A stretch of 13,738 nucleotides of DNA from JAKLFA01 sp964450385 (lineage in GTDB: Bacteria; Omnitrophota; Gorgyraeia; Zapsychrales; JANLHA01). Location: the NCBI GenBank assembly GCA_964450385.1, contig CAYVEC010000034.1, positions 1 through 13,738 of the forward strand. Direction: 5' to 3'. The translations under genes were made by a program, and so were the position numbers. The notes below the pieces were generated by a model. The model was not told the origin of the DNA. It saw nothing but the letters and a program-made list of their open reading frames with translations, and made no database searches. Each line of letters opens with the position of its first letter. Positions within the stretch are counted from its first letter, which is position 1. Of this stretch, positions 1-5,608 are shown one piece after another.

Positions 1-321
1 CTCCGAGGCAAAGATCGGCAAGCGATACCCCTCGACCACCTGTTGAATGATCGGAATCTGACTCTGGAGCTCATCCGGCATGCTCGGACGCTGGATCTTA
101 TATTCTTTATACTTCTCGCTCCGATGGGTCTTCTTGGCCACATCAAAACATACCGCCATATATTCGGGGTCAAAATCCCTTAAGATCTTTTTCAAAGCAT
201 TTGTGAACCCAAAGACAGCGTTCGTTGGCTGACCGCGGCTGTTGGCCAGTCCGCGCACAGCAAAGAACGCCCGATAGCACAAGGCGTGCGCATCAAGTAA
301 AAACAAACGGGATTTAACCAT
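1..321 (-). CDS. polA: DNA polymerase I, N-terminal 5'-3' exonuclease part (3' end of gene outside window)
   Basis: Translating the minus strand from the ATG at 319-321 gives 107 open codons that run off the left edge. The product begins MVKSRLFLLDAHALCYRAFF and continues with GQPTNAVFGFTNALKKIL, an AVCFDV block and KYKEYKIQRPSMPDELQSQI. This is the order of conserved blocks at the start of the PolA 5' nuclease domain (metal-binding Asp10 in LLDAHAL, then the arch region). The usual 'DGHAL' and 'TFRHE' stretches read DAHAL and KKTHRSE. The protein repairs and replaces RNA primers and fills gaps in the cytoplasm. An in-frame TGA (325-327) lies just upstream, so the ATG is the only reasonable start. 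The 43-base AT-rich gap to the TPR gene has no recognisable Shine-Dalgarno sequence. Only the N-terminal part is visible, so a stand-alone exonuclease cannot be excluded. Confidence 0.85.
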   Translation of the reverse strand, partial: MVKSRLFLLDAHALCYRAFFAVRGLANSRGQPTNAVFGFTNALKKILRDFDPEYMAVCFDVAKKTHRSEKYKEYKIQRPSMPDELQSQIPIIQQVVEGYRLPIFASE

Positions 322-364
322 AGATCAATATGAATATATTATCCGACATGAATTTCATCACAGA

Positions 365-1192
365 TTAATCGGAATCTGGAACAGGTCTGTCCGGAATGAT
401 GGAGAGAATGTCCTGATACTCCTTTTTCGCAGCGGCCACATCACCTGCATTGAGCAGGGCCAAGGCCTTTTGTGTCTTTGTCGCGATCTCCTCAATGTTT
501 TTTTGGTAATCAATCCGTTTTTTTAATTCAAGAACCCGTGGGTGCTGGGGCGATATCCGCATTGCCCGATGACATTCCTGAAGGGCCTCATTAAGCTGAC
601 CCGCCTCCAACAACCGTTGCCCCTCATCCAAATGCCGCTGAATCCGCTCGACCTGGATCTTAAGCTCATGACGTTCCGTCTCTTCCAATTGAACATGCAT
701 CTCGTCGAGCTGTCCGATCATAACCTTTTTGCGATAATTCGGATCGATCCGCCGAAGTTCCGCCTCGATCTTTTTCACCCACGGATCATCGGGATTCGAC
801 CGTTCGATCCGCTGCTGAAAATAATAGATCGCCTGTACCGTGTCCCCTTTGAGATCGTACAAATACGCCAAATTCGTGTACGGGGCCAAATACGACGGGT
901 CGGCCTCAAGGGCCTTTAAATAAAAAAATTCAGCCCGATCGGTCAGCCCCATCTGTTCATAAACCACACCCGTGTCATTAAAGAGCGGGGCGCTTGAAGC
1001 CCCTAACGAGATCGCCTTCGCAAAACAGGTCAATGCCTGCTCAAAATCACCGCGCTGCTGGGCAAAATAACCCTGACGCCGATACTCATCTGCCTCAAAA
1101 GCACGCTTCTCCTCAAGGGTCTCTGAAAATGCAGTCTGTGGAATGGCAAGGCACAAACACCAGGCGATTAAGATTATGCGGATTGCAGTCAT
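365..1192 (-). CDS. Exported TPR-repeat protein, function unknown
   Basis: A 275-residue protein from the ATG at 1190-1192. Residues 1-23 look like a cleavable signal peptide: short n-region with Arg5, hydrophobic run IILIAWCLCLAIP, possible cleavage after AFS. Tetratricopeptide repeats follow at about 35-68, 69-101 (LFNDTGVVYEQMGLTDRAEF) and 103-136 (YTNLAYLYDLKGDTVQAIYY). Residues 137-187 are charged and helical, and one or two more TPR-like helical pairs lie at 188-220 and 241-268. TPRs mediate protein-protein contacts; with a signal peptide the protein probably acts in the periplasm or at the envelope, but no specific role can be given. An in-frame ATG at 1231 would add 13 residues, but it sits in an A/T inverted repeat without Shine-Dalgarno, whereas GGAA lies 9 bases before 1192. 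It lies between the oxidoreductase and polA in the same direction. Confidence 0.8.
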   Translation of the reverse strand: MTAIRIILIAWCLCLAIPQTAFSETLEEKRAFEADEYRRQGYFAQQRGDFEQALTCFAKAISLGASSAPLFNDTGVVYEQMGLTDRAEFFYLKALEADPSYLAPYTNLAYLYDLKGDTVQAIYYFQQRIERSNPDDPWVKKIEAELRRIDPNYRKKVMIGQLDEMHVQLEETERHELKIQVERIQRHLDEGQRLLEAGQLNEALQECHRAMRISPQHPRVLELKKRIDYQKNIEEIATKTQKALALLNAGDVAAAKKEYQDILSIIPDRPVPDSD

Positions 1193-1210
1193 GCGTTGTG
1201 ATTCCAGATA

Positions 1211-1239
1211 AGAATAATATATTTTCTTCATTTTTTCAA
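1211..1239 (-). promoter_or_regulatory. Weak candidate promoter before the TPR gene
   Basis: Read on the minus strand, TTGAAA (1234-1239) is followed after 17 bases by TATTCT (1211-1216), in one of the most AT-rich patches of the window. The -35 matches consensus at five of six positions and the -10 at four. A start near 1204 would leave only about a dozen bases before the ATG at 1192, which is tight, so this is a tentative call. If real, it would let the TPR gene and polA be transcribed apart from the folate genes. Confidence 0.25.
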
Positions 1240-1247
1240 GAAAAAAT
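1230..1247. repeat. Perfect A/T inverted repeat, 8-bp arms
   Basis: ATTTTTTC, two bases AA, then GAAAAAAT on the plus strand form an exact inverted repeat in the gap between the oxidoreductase and the TPR gene. On the minus strand its second arm contains the first bases of the alternative ATG at 1231. It could be a weak hairpin, an operator next to the candidate -35 element, or just chance in an A/T-rich patch. Confidence 0.4.
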
Positions 1248-1284
1248 TCAACAATTCCCCTGACTTCACCGAAGGCCCTGCGCC

Positions 1285-2499
1285 CTAGGCCTGAGACAGG
1301 TCCGCGCACACACCCAGGGCAAAACAGGAGGCCTCATCTTCGGACATCGCCTCCCGTCCCCGCATCAACCGAAGGAAAAAGTCCTCACGGTCACTCTGAA
1401 GCAACACAACGCGTTCCGGGCACCGATCGGCATCAAAGACCGCGGCCTCGATCCCTGTCTCCGCGATAAACCGCCGTCCCCAATGATGCCCATGCCCGGC
1501 ATTCCTGCGAATCAGGGCCGAGAGATGGGTGCCGCCGCCAGCAAAAATCTCTTTTTTAAGAACAGAAATCCCAGGCGACCCAGTCTCGCCTTTCCAAAAC
1601 GCGGCCATCAGATCCGCCGCGCGCTTGCTGCCCTCAGCGCCCCGTTCAAGCCAGCCTACGGCATCCGAATGGCACTCGGCCACACGGCCTACGGCCATCA
1701 CATTAGTAACACCTGCCCGCAGGGCCTCATCCACTAAAACCCCTCCGGCCACACCGAGGGACTCCTTCGCCAGGAGCCGCAGGTCCATCCGAGCATCCGG
1801 AAAAAGAACCGCCTCACAGGCAAGGACCTTTCCCCCTGAAAGCCGAACCGCCCGGACCTCGGCATCACCCAAGATTTCCGCCACCGAAGAATCAAAAAGG
1901 ACACGGATCCCTCGCGCCGTCAAGATCTCACAGAGGCGTGTCGCCACCGCCTCATCAAGATCAGGCAGAAAACGCTGGCCCCGGATAAGAGCGATCACCT
2001 CTTTCTGCCGATCCGCCAAGACAAAGGCCCACATCAATCCATCAAGGCCATCGACGACAACGGCCGCGGTCTCAAGCTCGGGCATGAGTCCGACAAGATC
2101 ATCGGCCTCAGCGAGCGACCCCAAGGTGAACACCCCCTCGCGGCCGCTCCCCTTGATCTCTCCCAAGTCCCTTTTGGGCCAATCGGCAAAGACTAGGGCG
2201 TCATATTCGATCTTCCCCCGCTCATCGAGGAAAAAATAATTCCGGCTGAAATTGAAGCGCTGAAACGAGCATCCGGTCAACAATTGGACCCGATGATTCT
2301 GATAAAAATCCTCTTTCTGAAAAAAAAGGCTCGGACGTGAACACTGGCGGCCGACGAACTCGAACAGCCGCGCCTGATCATACGGGAGCTCATCATCGAA
2401 GAGGCAGAACACGATCTCGGCCTCCTGATCATCGGCGCGTATCTGTTCAACGGCGCGGACTGCTGCCGCTGAATGCCCTATTACGACAAGACGTCTCAT
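1285..2499 (-). CDS. FAD/NAD-dependent oxidoreductase-like protein with degenerate cofactor motifs
   Basis: A 404-residue protein; ATG at 2499 is preceded by a GGAAGGG Shine-Dalgarno in the 16-base gap after folD. The layout is that of the pyridine nucleotide-disulfide oxidoreductase family (NirB or rubredoxin-reductase-like): N-terminal beta strand and nucleotide loop (residues 3-15), the family block LPYDQARLFEFVG (38-50), a second Rossmann unit (about 145-220, with FLPDLDEAVATRLCEILTARGIRVLF), and the late FAD-contact block NVMAVGRVAE (266-275). Every cofactor signature deviates. The first GxGxxG-type loop reads GHSAAA (8-13), the ATG block reads ADW (105-107), the NAD-binding loop reads DGLDGL (150-155), and the GD pair that holds the flavin ribityl reads GR (271-272). 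The last roughly 95 residues are not a domain I recognise. Co-transcription with folD and fchA suggests a link to one-carbon metabolism, but the substrate is unknown and it may not be an active flavoenzyme. Confidence 0.75.
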   Translation of the reverse strand: MRRLVVIGHSAAAVRAVEQIRADDQEAEIVFCLFDDELPYDQARLFEFVGRQCSRPSLFFQKEDFYQNHRVQLLTGCSFQRFNFSRNYFFLDERGKIEYDALVFADWPKRDLGEIKGSGREGVFTLGSLAEADDLVGLMPELETAAVVVDGLDGLMWAFVLADRQKEVIALIRGQRFLPDLDEAVATRLCEILTARGIRVLFDSSVAEILGDAEVRAVRLSGGKVLACEAVLFPDARMDLRLLAKESLGVAGGVLVDEALRAGVTNVMAVGRVAECHSDAVGWLERGAEGSKRAADLMAAFWKGETGSPGISVLKKEIFAGGGTHLSALIRRNAGHGHHWGRRFIAETGIEAAVFDADRCPERVVLLQSDREDFFLRLMRGREAMSEDEASCFALGVCADLSQA

Positions 2500-2515
2500 G
2501 ACCCTTCCTTCGTTC

Positions 2516-3391
2516 CTATAGACCCAGAGAAATATTTTTTTGATTACAGTACGCCCGAACCGCGTTACGCATGAGCATCATCACGGTCACCGGTCCAACC
2601 CCGCCCGGGACCGGCGTAATCTTGGAGGCGCGCGAAACGGCTGATGCAAAATCGACATCCCCGATGATCTTATCACCAACCCGTGTGATCCCCACGTCGA
2701 TCACCACCGCCCCGGGCCGGATCATGTCCCCCGTGATCAACGAAGGTTTCCCGACCGCGACGATAAGCACATCCGCACGAGCCACATGATCCGCAAGTCG
2801 TCCCGCCTCGGAGGTGGCGATATGACAGACCGTGACCGTGGCATAGGCCCGAAGGAGAAGCAGGGCCAGGGGCTTGCCCACGATCTCGCTCGCTCCCACG
2901 ATCACGACCTCCCGGCCGCGTAATTCCACATGAGCGGCCTTCAGATGCTCCATGACCGCGGCCGCGGTGCAAGGGATAACCTGCGATTTCCCAAGTAAGA
3001 CATTGCCAATGTTCGAGGCGTTGAGCCCCTCAATATCCTTGTCAACGGCCACATGATTGGCCAGCCGCTGATCATTAATATGGGTCGGCAAGGGTTTATG
3101 AATCATGATCCCCGAAACAGCAGGATCAGCATTAAAGGCATCGAGATGACGGACGATCTCATCTTCCGGCGTCGAGGGAGAAAGCGAAACAAGCTCATAA
3201 TCGATCCCGATCTGCTCGGCGGCCTTCTGCTGAGAACGGGCATAGAATGACCCTGCCGCGTCATTGCTCATGAGGAGATTCATCAGACGCGGTACGGCCC
3301 CGGTGCGTTCTTTGAGCGCCGCGACCTCACGCTGAAGCTGATCGCGCAGATGCTGGGCCAACACTCGTCCGTCCAAAAGTTCTGCTGACAT
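2516..3391 (-). CDS. folD: 5,10-methylenetetrahydrofolate dehydrogenase (FolD family), cyclohydrolase residues substituted
   Basis: A 291-residue, full-length FolD-family protein. Recognisable blocks are SFYARSQQKAAEQIGI (48-63), SGIMIHKPLP (93-102), DKDIEGLNASNIG (117-129), the Rossmann signature GASEIVGKPLALLLL (166-180), VIDVGI (230-235) and the C-terminal PVPGGVGPVTVMML (260-273). The family oxidises 5,10-methylene-THF to 5,10-methenyl-THF with NAD(P)+ and usually hydrolyses the product to 10-formyl-THF. Tyr50 is kept, but the catalytic Lys54 is Gln, Gln98 is His and Asp121 is Glu (numbering coincides with E. coli FolD). In the human enzyme the equivalents of these residues (Lys56, Gln100, Asp125) are needed for cyclohydrolase or folate binding, so this copy is probably a dehydrogenase only. 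CHIAT (189-193), where NADP enzymes often have CHSRT, hints at NAD+ use. ATG at 3391 follows AGGA, which overlaps the fchA TAG stop; the gap to fchA is 8 bases. Confidence 0.92.
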   Translation of the reverse strand: MSAELLDGRVLAQHLRDQLQREVAALKERTGAVPRLMNLLMSNDAAGSFYARSQQKAAEQIGIDYELVSLSPSTPEDEIVRHLDAFNADPAVSGIMIHKPLPTHINDQRLANHVAVDKDIEGLNASNIGNVLLGKSQVIPCTAAAVMEHLKAAHVELRGREVVIVGASEIVGKPLALLLLRAYATVTVCHIATSEAGRLADHVARADVLIVAVGKPSLITGDMIRPGAVVIDVGITRVGDKIIGDVDFASAVSRASKITPVPGGVGPVTVMMLMRNAVRAYCNQKNISLGL

Positions 3392-3399
3392 AGATATTC

Positions 3400-3885
3400 C
3401 TACGATTGATTCACCGCCACATTGATCATGGCGGAACGATAGGCGGCGAGAAGAAGCTCTCCGGCCACCTCCACATCACTGACCAGATGAGGGTTCCCTC
3501 GCTCAACCAGGAACGGCGCCAAGGCGACCGCCTGCTGACAGAGACGCGCCACCTCGCGGGGCACGGCTGCAGCCGCGCGCAGGGCCTTCCGTTTTTCTCT
3601 CGGGTCGGACACCTGACGCGCCGCAACAACAGCCAGATAGGCCTGGGCATCGGCGTCAACGAGCTCAAGCAGGCGCGATCGAATCGCCTCACTCCGTTCG
3701 ACGACACGCCGCAGTCTCCGCTCAACAGATGCCGCCCCGCGGCCGATCGAGTACTGGGCCGCCATCGTGATCAAGCCGACAGCCAGGGCGGCCACAAGGG
3801 CCGCCACAGACCCGCCTCCAGGAACAGGTTTGCGCGAAGCCAATTCCTCAAGATAGGCCTGAAGTGTGTGATCTTTTAATAGCAC
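3400..3885 (-). CDS. fchA: Formiminotransferase-cyclodeaminase family protein, likely methenyl-THF cyclohydrolase (FchA type)
   Basis: A 161-residue protein of the FTCD_C family: LQAYLEELASRKPVPGGGSV (8-27, with the family signature PGGGS), the central helical region with the conserved Asp block VDADAQAY (76-83), then ERGNPHLVSDVEVAGELLLA (128-147) and NVAVN (155-159). Stand-alone members include the acetogen and clostridial FchA, which converts methenyl-THF to 10-formyl-THF, and cyclodeaminases acting on formimino-THF. Adjacency to a FolD that lacks its cyclohydrolase residues favours the former. The start is a GTG at 3883-3885, with GGA about 8 bases upstream; an in-frame stop at 3898-3900 rules out a longer form. 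The protein stops just after the NVxxN motif, so it seems to lack the last 25-40 residues of typical members (around 200 residues). The stop is fixed by the folD ribosome site that overlaps it. Confidence 0.82.
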   Translation of the reverse strand: MLLKDHTLQAYLEELASRKPVPGGGSVAALVAALAVGLITMAAQYSIGRGAASVERRLRRVVERSEAIRSRLLELVDADAQAYLAVVAARQVSDPREKRKALRAAAAVPREVARLCQQAVALAPFLVERGNPHLVSDVEVAGELLLAAYRSAMINVAVNQS

Positions 3886-3947
3886 GCCGCATTCCGTTTA
3901 ATGATCGATCCGGTTGGCTTGGTACTCATCCCCTCAACAGCGACTTC

Positions 3948-3976
3948 ATCATATCGTAAAAACCCAAACTCATCAA
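3948..3976 (-). promoter_or_regulatory. Sigma-70-like promoter for the fchA-folD unit
   Basis: On the minus strand TTGATG (3971-3976, 4/6 to consensus) is followed after exactly 17 bases by TATGAT (3948-3953, 5/6). Transcription would begin near 3941, giving a leader of about 55 bases before the GTG of fchA. The stretch just upstream (3977-3994) is A/T-rich, as an UP element would be. It includes the perfect palindrome GAAAATTTTC (3985-3994) and a CAACAAGTTG near-palindrome (3974-3983) that overlaps the -35, a possible operator. This lies in the 114-base gap after yraN, one of the three longest gaps in the window. Confidence 0.55.
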
Positions 3977-3999
3977 CAAGTTGTGAAAATTTTCTCGTC

Positions 4000-4368
4000 C
4001 TACCCATCGATCATGAAGGCATCCTGAAACAATTGGAGCTCCGGCTGTCCCCCGTGAGAAAACACAACCGCCACCACGTCGAACCGGAGATCGCAACCCG
4101 CCCAGCCGTATTCCTCCTGATAGTACTCCGCGATCCGGGCGATGGTGCGTTGTTTTCGCCGGGTCACGGCCTCAGCCGGGTCGCCGCAGGCATCGCTCAT
4201 GCGGGCCTTCACCTCGACAAAACACAAGACCCCCCGATGCCAGGCGATCACATCGATCTCGCCTCGGGCGATTCGAAAATTTCTGTCAATAATCTCATAC
4301 CCCTGAGCGATCAGAAAATTAACCGCCACATCCTCACCCTGCTGCCCCAGACGCGCCATCGATGCCAT
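4000..4368 (-). CDS. yraN: YraN/UPF0102 family nuclease-like protein
   Basis: From the ATG at 4366-4368 the product has 122 residues, normal for UPF0102. It shows the family blocks LGQQGEDVAVNFL (7-19), GYEIIDRNFRIARGEIDVIA (23-42), LCFVEVKAR (48-56), PAEAVTRRKQ (64-73) and a late RFDVVAVV (95-102). The GEID...EVK pattern is the restriction-endonuclease-like active site (Asp39, Glu52, Lys54 as candidate metal ligands). The family is small and widespread, and its role is poorly defined; a link to DNA repair or Holliday junction processing has been proposed. Translation starts inside rnhB, overlapping its last 35 bases, with GGAGG about 5 bases before the ATG; ATG at 4359 is the alternative. 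The open frame extends up to 4401 but that extension is not family-like. The rnhB-yraN pairing is common in bacteria. Confidence 0.88.
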   Translation of the reverse strand: MASMARLGQQGEDVAVNFLIAQGYEIIDRNFRIARGEIDVIAWHRGVLCFVEVKARMSDACGDPAEAVTRRKQRTIARIAEYYQEEYGWAGCDLRFDVVAVVFSHGGQPELQLFQDAFMIDG

Positions 4369-5035
4369 CCACCCCTCCCCTGCCAAGACCACACGCCTCA
4401 CGCACCGTCTGATACGTCCGCCGATGGATCACGGAGACCCCATGCCGTTCTAGGGCCTCCCGATGTTCTTTCGTCGGATACCCCTTATGCCGTGCAAAAC
4501 CATACTGGGGAAAAATCTTGTCATACACCCTCAAAATCCGGTCCCGGATCACCTTGGCCACGATCGAGGCTGCAGCCACCGACAGGCTCCGCGCGTCACC
4601 GCCGATAATCGTCTGATAGGAAAAAGGGACCCGGGAAAGGAAAGAGTCCCCATCAATAAAGAGCCGGACCTGGTCCTCCCGGACCCCGGCGAAACGCGGT
4701 GAGCACCGGCCGACGAGGTCGTCGACCGCCGCGTTCATCGCCAGAAAGGTGGCATTCAAGATATTGTGCTGATCGATCACCTGCTCGCTCATGATCCCGA
4801 CGCCGACATCGGCACGGTCATAGATCTCAACAAAGGCCCGTTCCCGCTGTTGGAAAGAAAGTTTTTTCGAGTCCCGAATCGGATTCTTGAAATCCTCTCC
4901 GTCGAGCGCAACGGCGGCTGCGACCACAGGCCCGGCGAGCGGCCCGCGACCAGCCTCATCGATCCCGATCACGTAACGATAGCCCTGCGTCGCCGCCTCA
5001 CGTTCAAACTCGAGCATCAGATCAGACCGGCTCAT
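4334..5035 (-). CDS. rnhB: Ribonuclease HII
   Basis: A 233-residue RNase HII, which nicks RNA in RNA-DNA hybrids, including single ribonucleotides misincorporated in DNA. Seen in the sequence: IGIDEAGRGPLAGPVVAAAV (23-42) with catalytic Asp26 and Glu27, DSKKLS (55-60), LFIDGD with Asp128, IIGGDARSLSVAAASIVAKV (143-162) with Asp147, and PQYGFARHKGYPTKEH (from about 177). The lysine usual in the KGD motif is Gly here. The ATG at 5035 has GAGG about 8 bases upstream, directly after the rplS terminator hairpin. The last 18 residues are a Gly-rich tail (GLGRGGVDGIDGASGAAG) largely encoded in the overlap with yraN. The order rplS-rnhB-yraN is the usual one in many bacteria, here broken up by a terminator and a candidate promoter. 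Confidence 0.95.
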   Translation of the reverse strand: MSRSDLMLEFEREAATQGYRYVIGIDEAGRGPLAGPVVAAAVALDGEDFKNPIRDSKKLSFQQRERAFVEIYDRADVGVGIMSEQVIDQHNILNATFLAMNAAVDDLVGRCSPRFAGVREDQVRLFIDGDSFLSRVPFSYQTIIGGDARSLSVAAASIVAKVIRDRILRVYDKIFPQYGFARHKGYPTKEHREALERHGVSVIHRRTYQTVREACGLGRGGVDGIDGASGAAG

Positions 5036-5049
5036 GAAATGTCCTCAAC

Positions 5050-5079
5050 AAAAATGACCAGGGGAATACCCTGGTCATT
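5050..5079 (-). terminator. Intrinsic terminator after rplS
   Basis: Minus-strand reading gives AATGACCAGGG, loop TATTC, CCCTGGTCATT, then TTTGTT. The stem is a perfect 11-bp inverted repeat (5053-5063 with 5069-5079) and is followed by a short U run. It sits 33 bases after the rplS stop codon and 14 bases before the rnhB ATG, so it should end the rplS transcript or attenuate read-through into rnhB. Confidence 0.8.
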
Positions 5080-5085
5080 ATATCA
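5077..5085 (-). promoter_or_regulatory. Extended -10 promoter for rnhB-yraN, overlapping the rplS terminator
   Basis: The minus strand reads TGATATAAT, a perfect extended -10 element (TGnTATAAT). No convincing -35 is present at 16-18 bases, which extended -10 promoters tolerate. Its last three bases are the first three of the terminator stem. Initiation would fall near 5069-5070, inside the 5' arm of the hairpin, so transcripts begun here would lack most of that arm and could not form the terminator. The resulting leader is about 35 bases and includes the GAGG site of rnhB. Confidence 0.5.
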
Positions 5086-5112
5086 AAAACGAACGGAACA
5101 ACACATGCCTTT

Positions 5113-5478
5113 TTAGGCCGCCTCAACCTGTTTCTTCACCCGCGCGCGCTTTCCTACCCGGGTACGAAGATAATAGAGACGAGCCCGATTGACCTTGCCC
5201 TGGGCTACGACGCTCAGGCTCTCGATCACCGGTGAATGAAGAGGGAACGTCCGCTCAACACCCTCACCAAACGATACCTTGCGAATAGTAAATGTCGCCC
5301 CGATCCCTCGGCCGCCGTTCTTTCGGATGACGATCCCCTCATACGGATGGACCCGAACCTTATCAGCCTCTCGGACCCGGATGCGCATCTTGACCGTATC
5401 ACCGACATTAAATGCCGGCAGATCGGCACGCAATTGCCGCGCGTTGACTTCTTTCATTTTCTCGGCTGATGTCGCCAT
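5113..5478 (-). CDS. rplS: Large ribosomal subunit protein L19 (bL19)
   Basis: A 121-residue protein, close to the usual 115-120. L19 lies at the interface of the two ribosomal subunits, near protein L14. Conserved stretches: FNVGDTVKMRIRVREADK (23-40), RVHPYEGIVIRKNGGRGIGA (42-61), TFTIRKVSFGEGVERTFPLH (62-81), SPVIESLSVVAQGKVNRARL (82-101) and YYLRTRVGKRARVKK (102-116). The ATG at 5478 is preceded by AGGAGGA (5484-5490) at 5 bases, the best ribosome site in the window and fitting for a highly expressed gene. It is normally downstream of trmD as here, but it is flanked by its own candidate promoter (5542-5570) and a perfect terminator (5050-5079), so it can be expressed as a single-gene unit. 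Confidence 0.97.
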   Translation of the reverse strand: MATSAEKMKEVNARQLRADLPAFNVGDTVKMRIRVREADKVRVHPYEGIVIRKNGGRGIGATFTIRKVSFGEGVERTFPLHSPVIESLSVVAQGKVNRARLYYLRTRVGKRARVKKQVEAA

Positions 5479-5483
5479 AAAAA

Positions 5484-5515
5484 TCCTCCTTTACCCGACA
5501 ACCCGACCGATCGGG
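5484..5515 (-). promoter_or_regulatory. rplS leader: ribosome binding site and possible alternative hairpin
   Basis: AGGAGGA at 5484-5490 is a near-perfect Shine-Dalgarno. Just upstream the minus strand carries CCCGA (5511-5515) and two copies of GTCGGGT (5501-5507 and 5493-5499). CCCGA can pair with either copy, giving two mutually exclusive short stems, the second ending two to three bases from the Shine-Dalgarno. This could be a regulated leader, as ribosomal protein genes often have, but it does not obviously match the described low-GC L19 leader and the stems are only five base pairs. Confidence 0.35.
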
Positions 5516-5541
5516 AACATAGTGTTACTTAAAGAGTATAA

Positions 5542-5570
5542 AGTGTATCCAGAAAACTGATTTCTGTCAA
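5542..5570 (-). promoter_or_regulatory. Candidate sigma-70-like promoter of rplS
   Basis: On the minus strand a consensus -35, TTGACA (5565-5570), is followed after 17 bases by TACACT (5542-5547, 4/6). A second -10-like TATACT (5535-5540) lies a little further on, at a spacing that does not suit this -35. The start would be near 5535, with a leader of about 57 bases before rplS. Position right after the trmD hairpin supports a separate rplS unit. Confidence 0.55.
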
Positions 5571-5573
5571 GGC

Positions 5574-5592
5574 AAAATCCTGGGCCCCCAGG
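5574..5592 (-). terminator. Weak hairpin-T4 terminator candidate after trmD
   Basis: Minus-strand reading gives CCTGG, GGGC, CCAGG, then ATTTT, 17 bases past the trmD stop. The stem is GC-rich but only five base pairs (six with an impossible two-base loop), and the U run is four. It lies immediately before the rplS -35 element. It may only partly stop transcription, letting trmD-rplS read-through add to rplS expression. Confidence 0.4.
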
Positions 5593-5608
5593 CAAAGCCA
5601 TTCTACCG

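Noticed and set aside
322..364. Promoter for polA in the AT-rich gap
   Set aside because: GATAAT is present, but no -35-like element lies at 16-18 bases upstream, so support is too thin.
1193..1309. Longer TPR protein starting at the GTG at 1309 or ATG at 1231
   Set aside because: The GTG version overlaps the end of the oxidoreductase gene and puts 39 extra residues before the signal peptide. The ATG at 1231 lacks a ribosome site and sits in an A/T inverted repeat, although it cannot be fully excluded.
1529..2239. 236-codon plus-strand open frame
   Set aside because: Opposite the oxidoreductase gene; the product is Ser/Arg/Pro-rich low complexity typical of an antisense shadow frame.
3406..3879. 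157-codon plus-strand open frame covering almost all of fchA
   Set aside because: The minus strand encodes a recognisable PGGGS-family protein; the plus-strand product has no recognisable motif.
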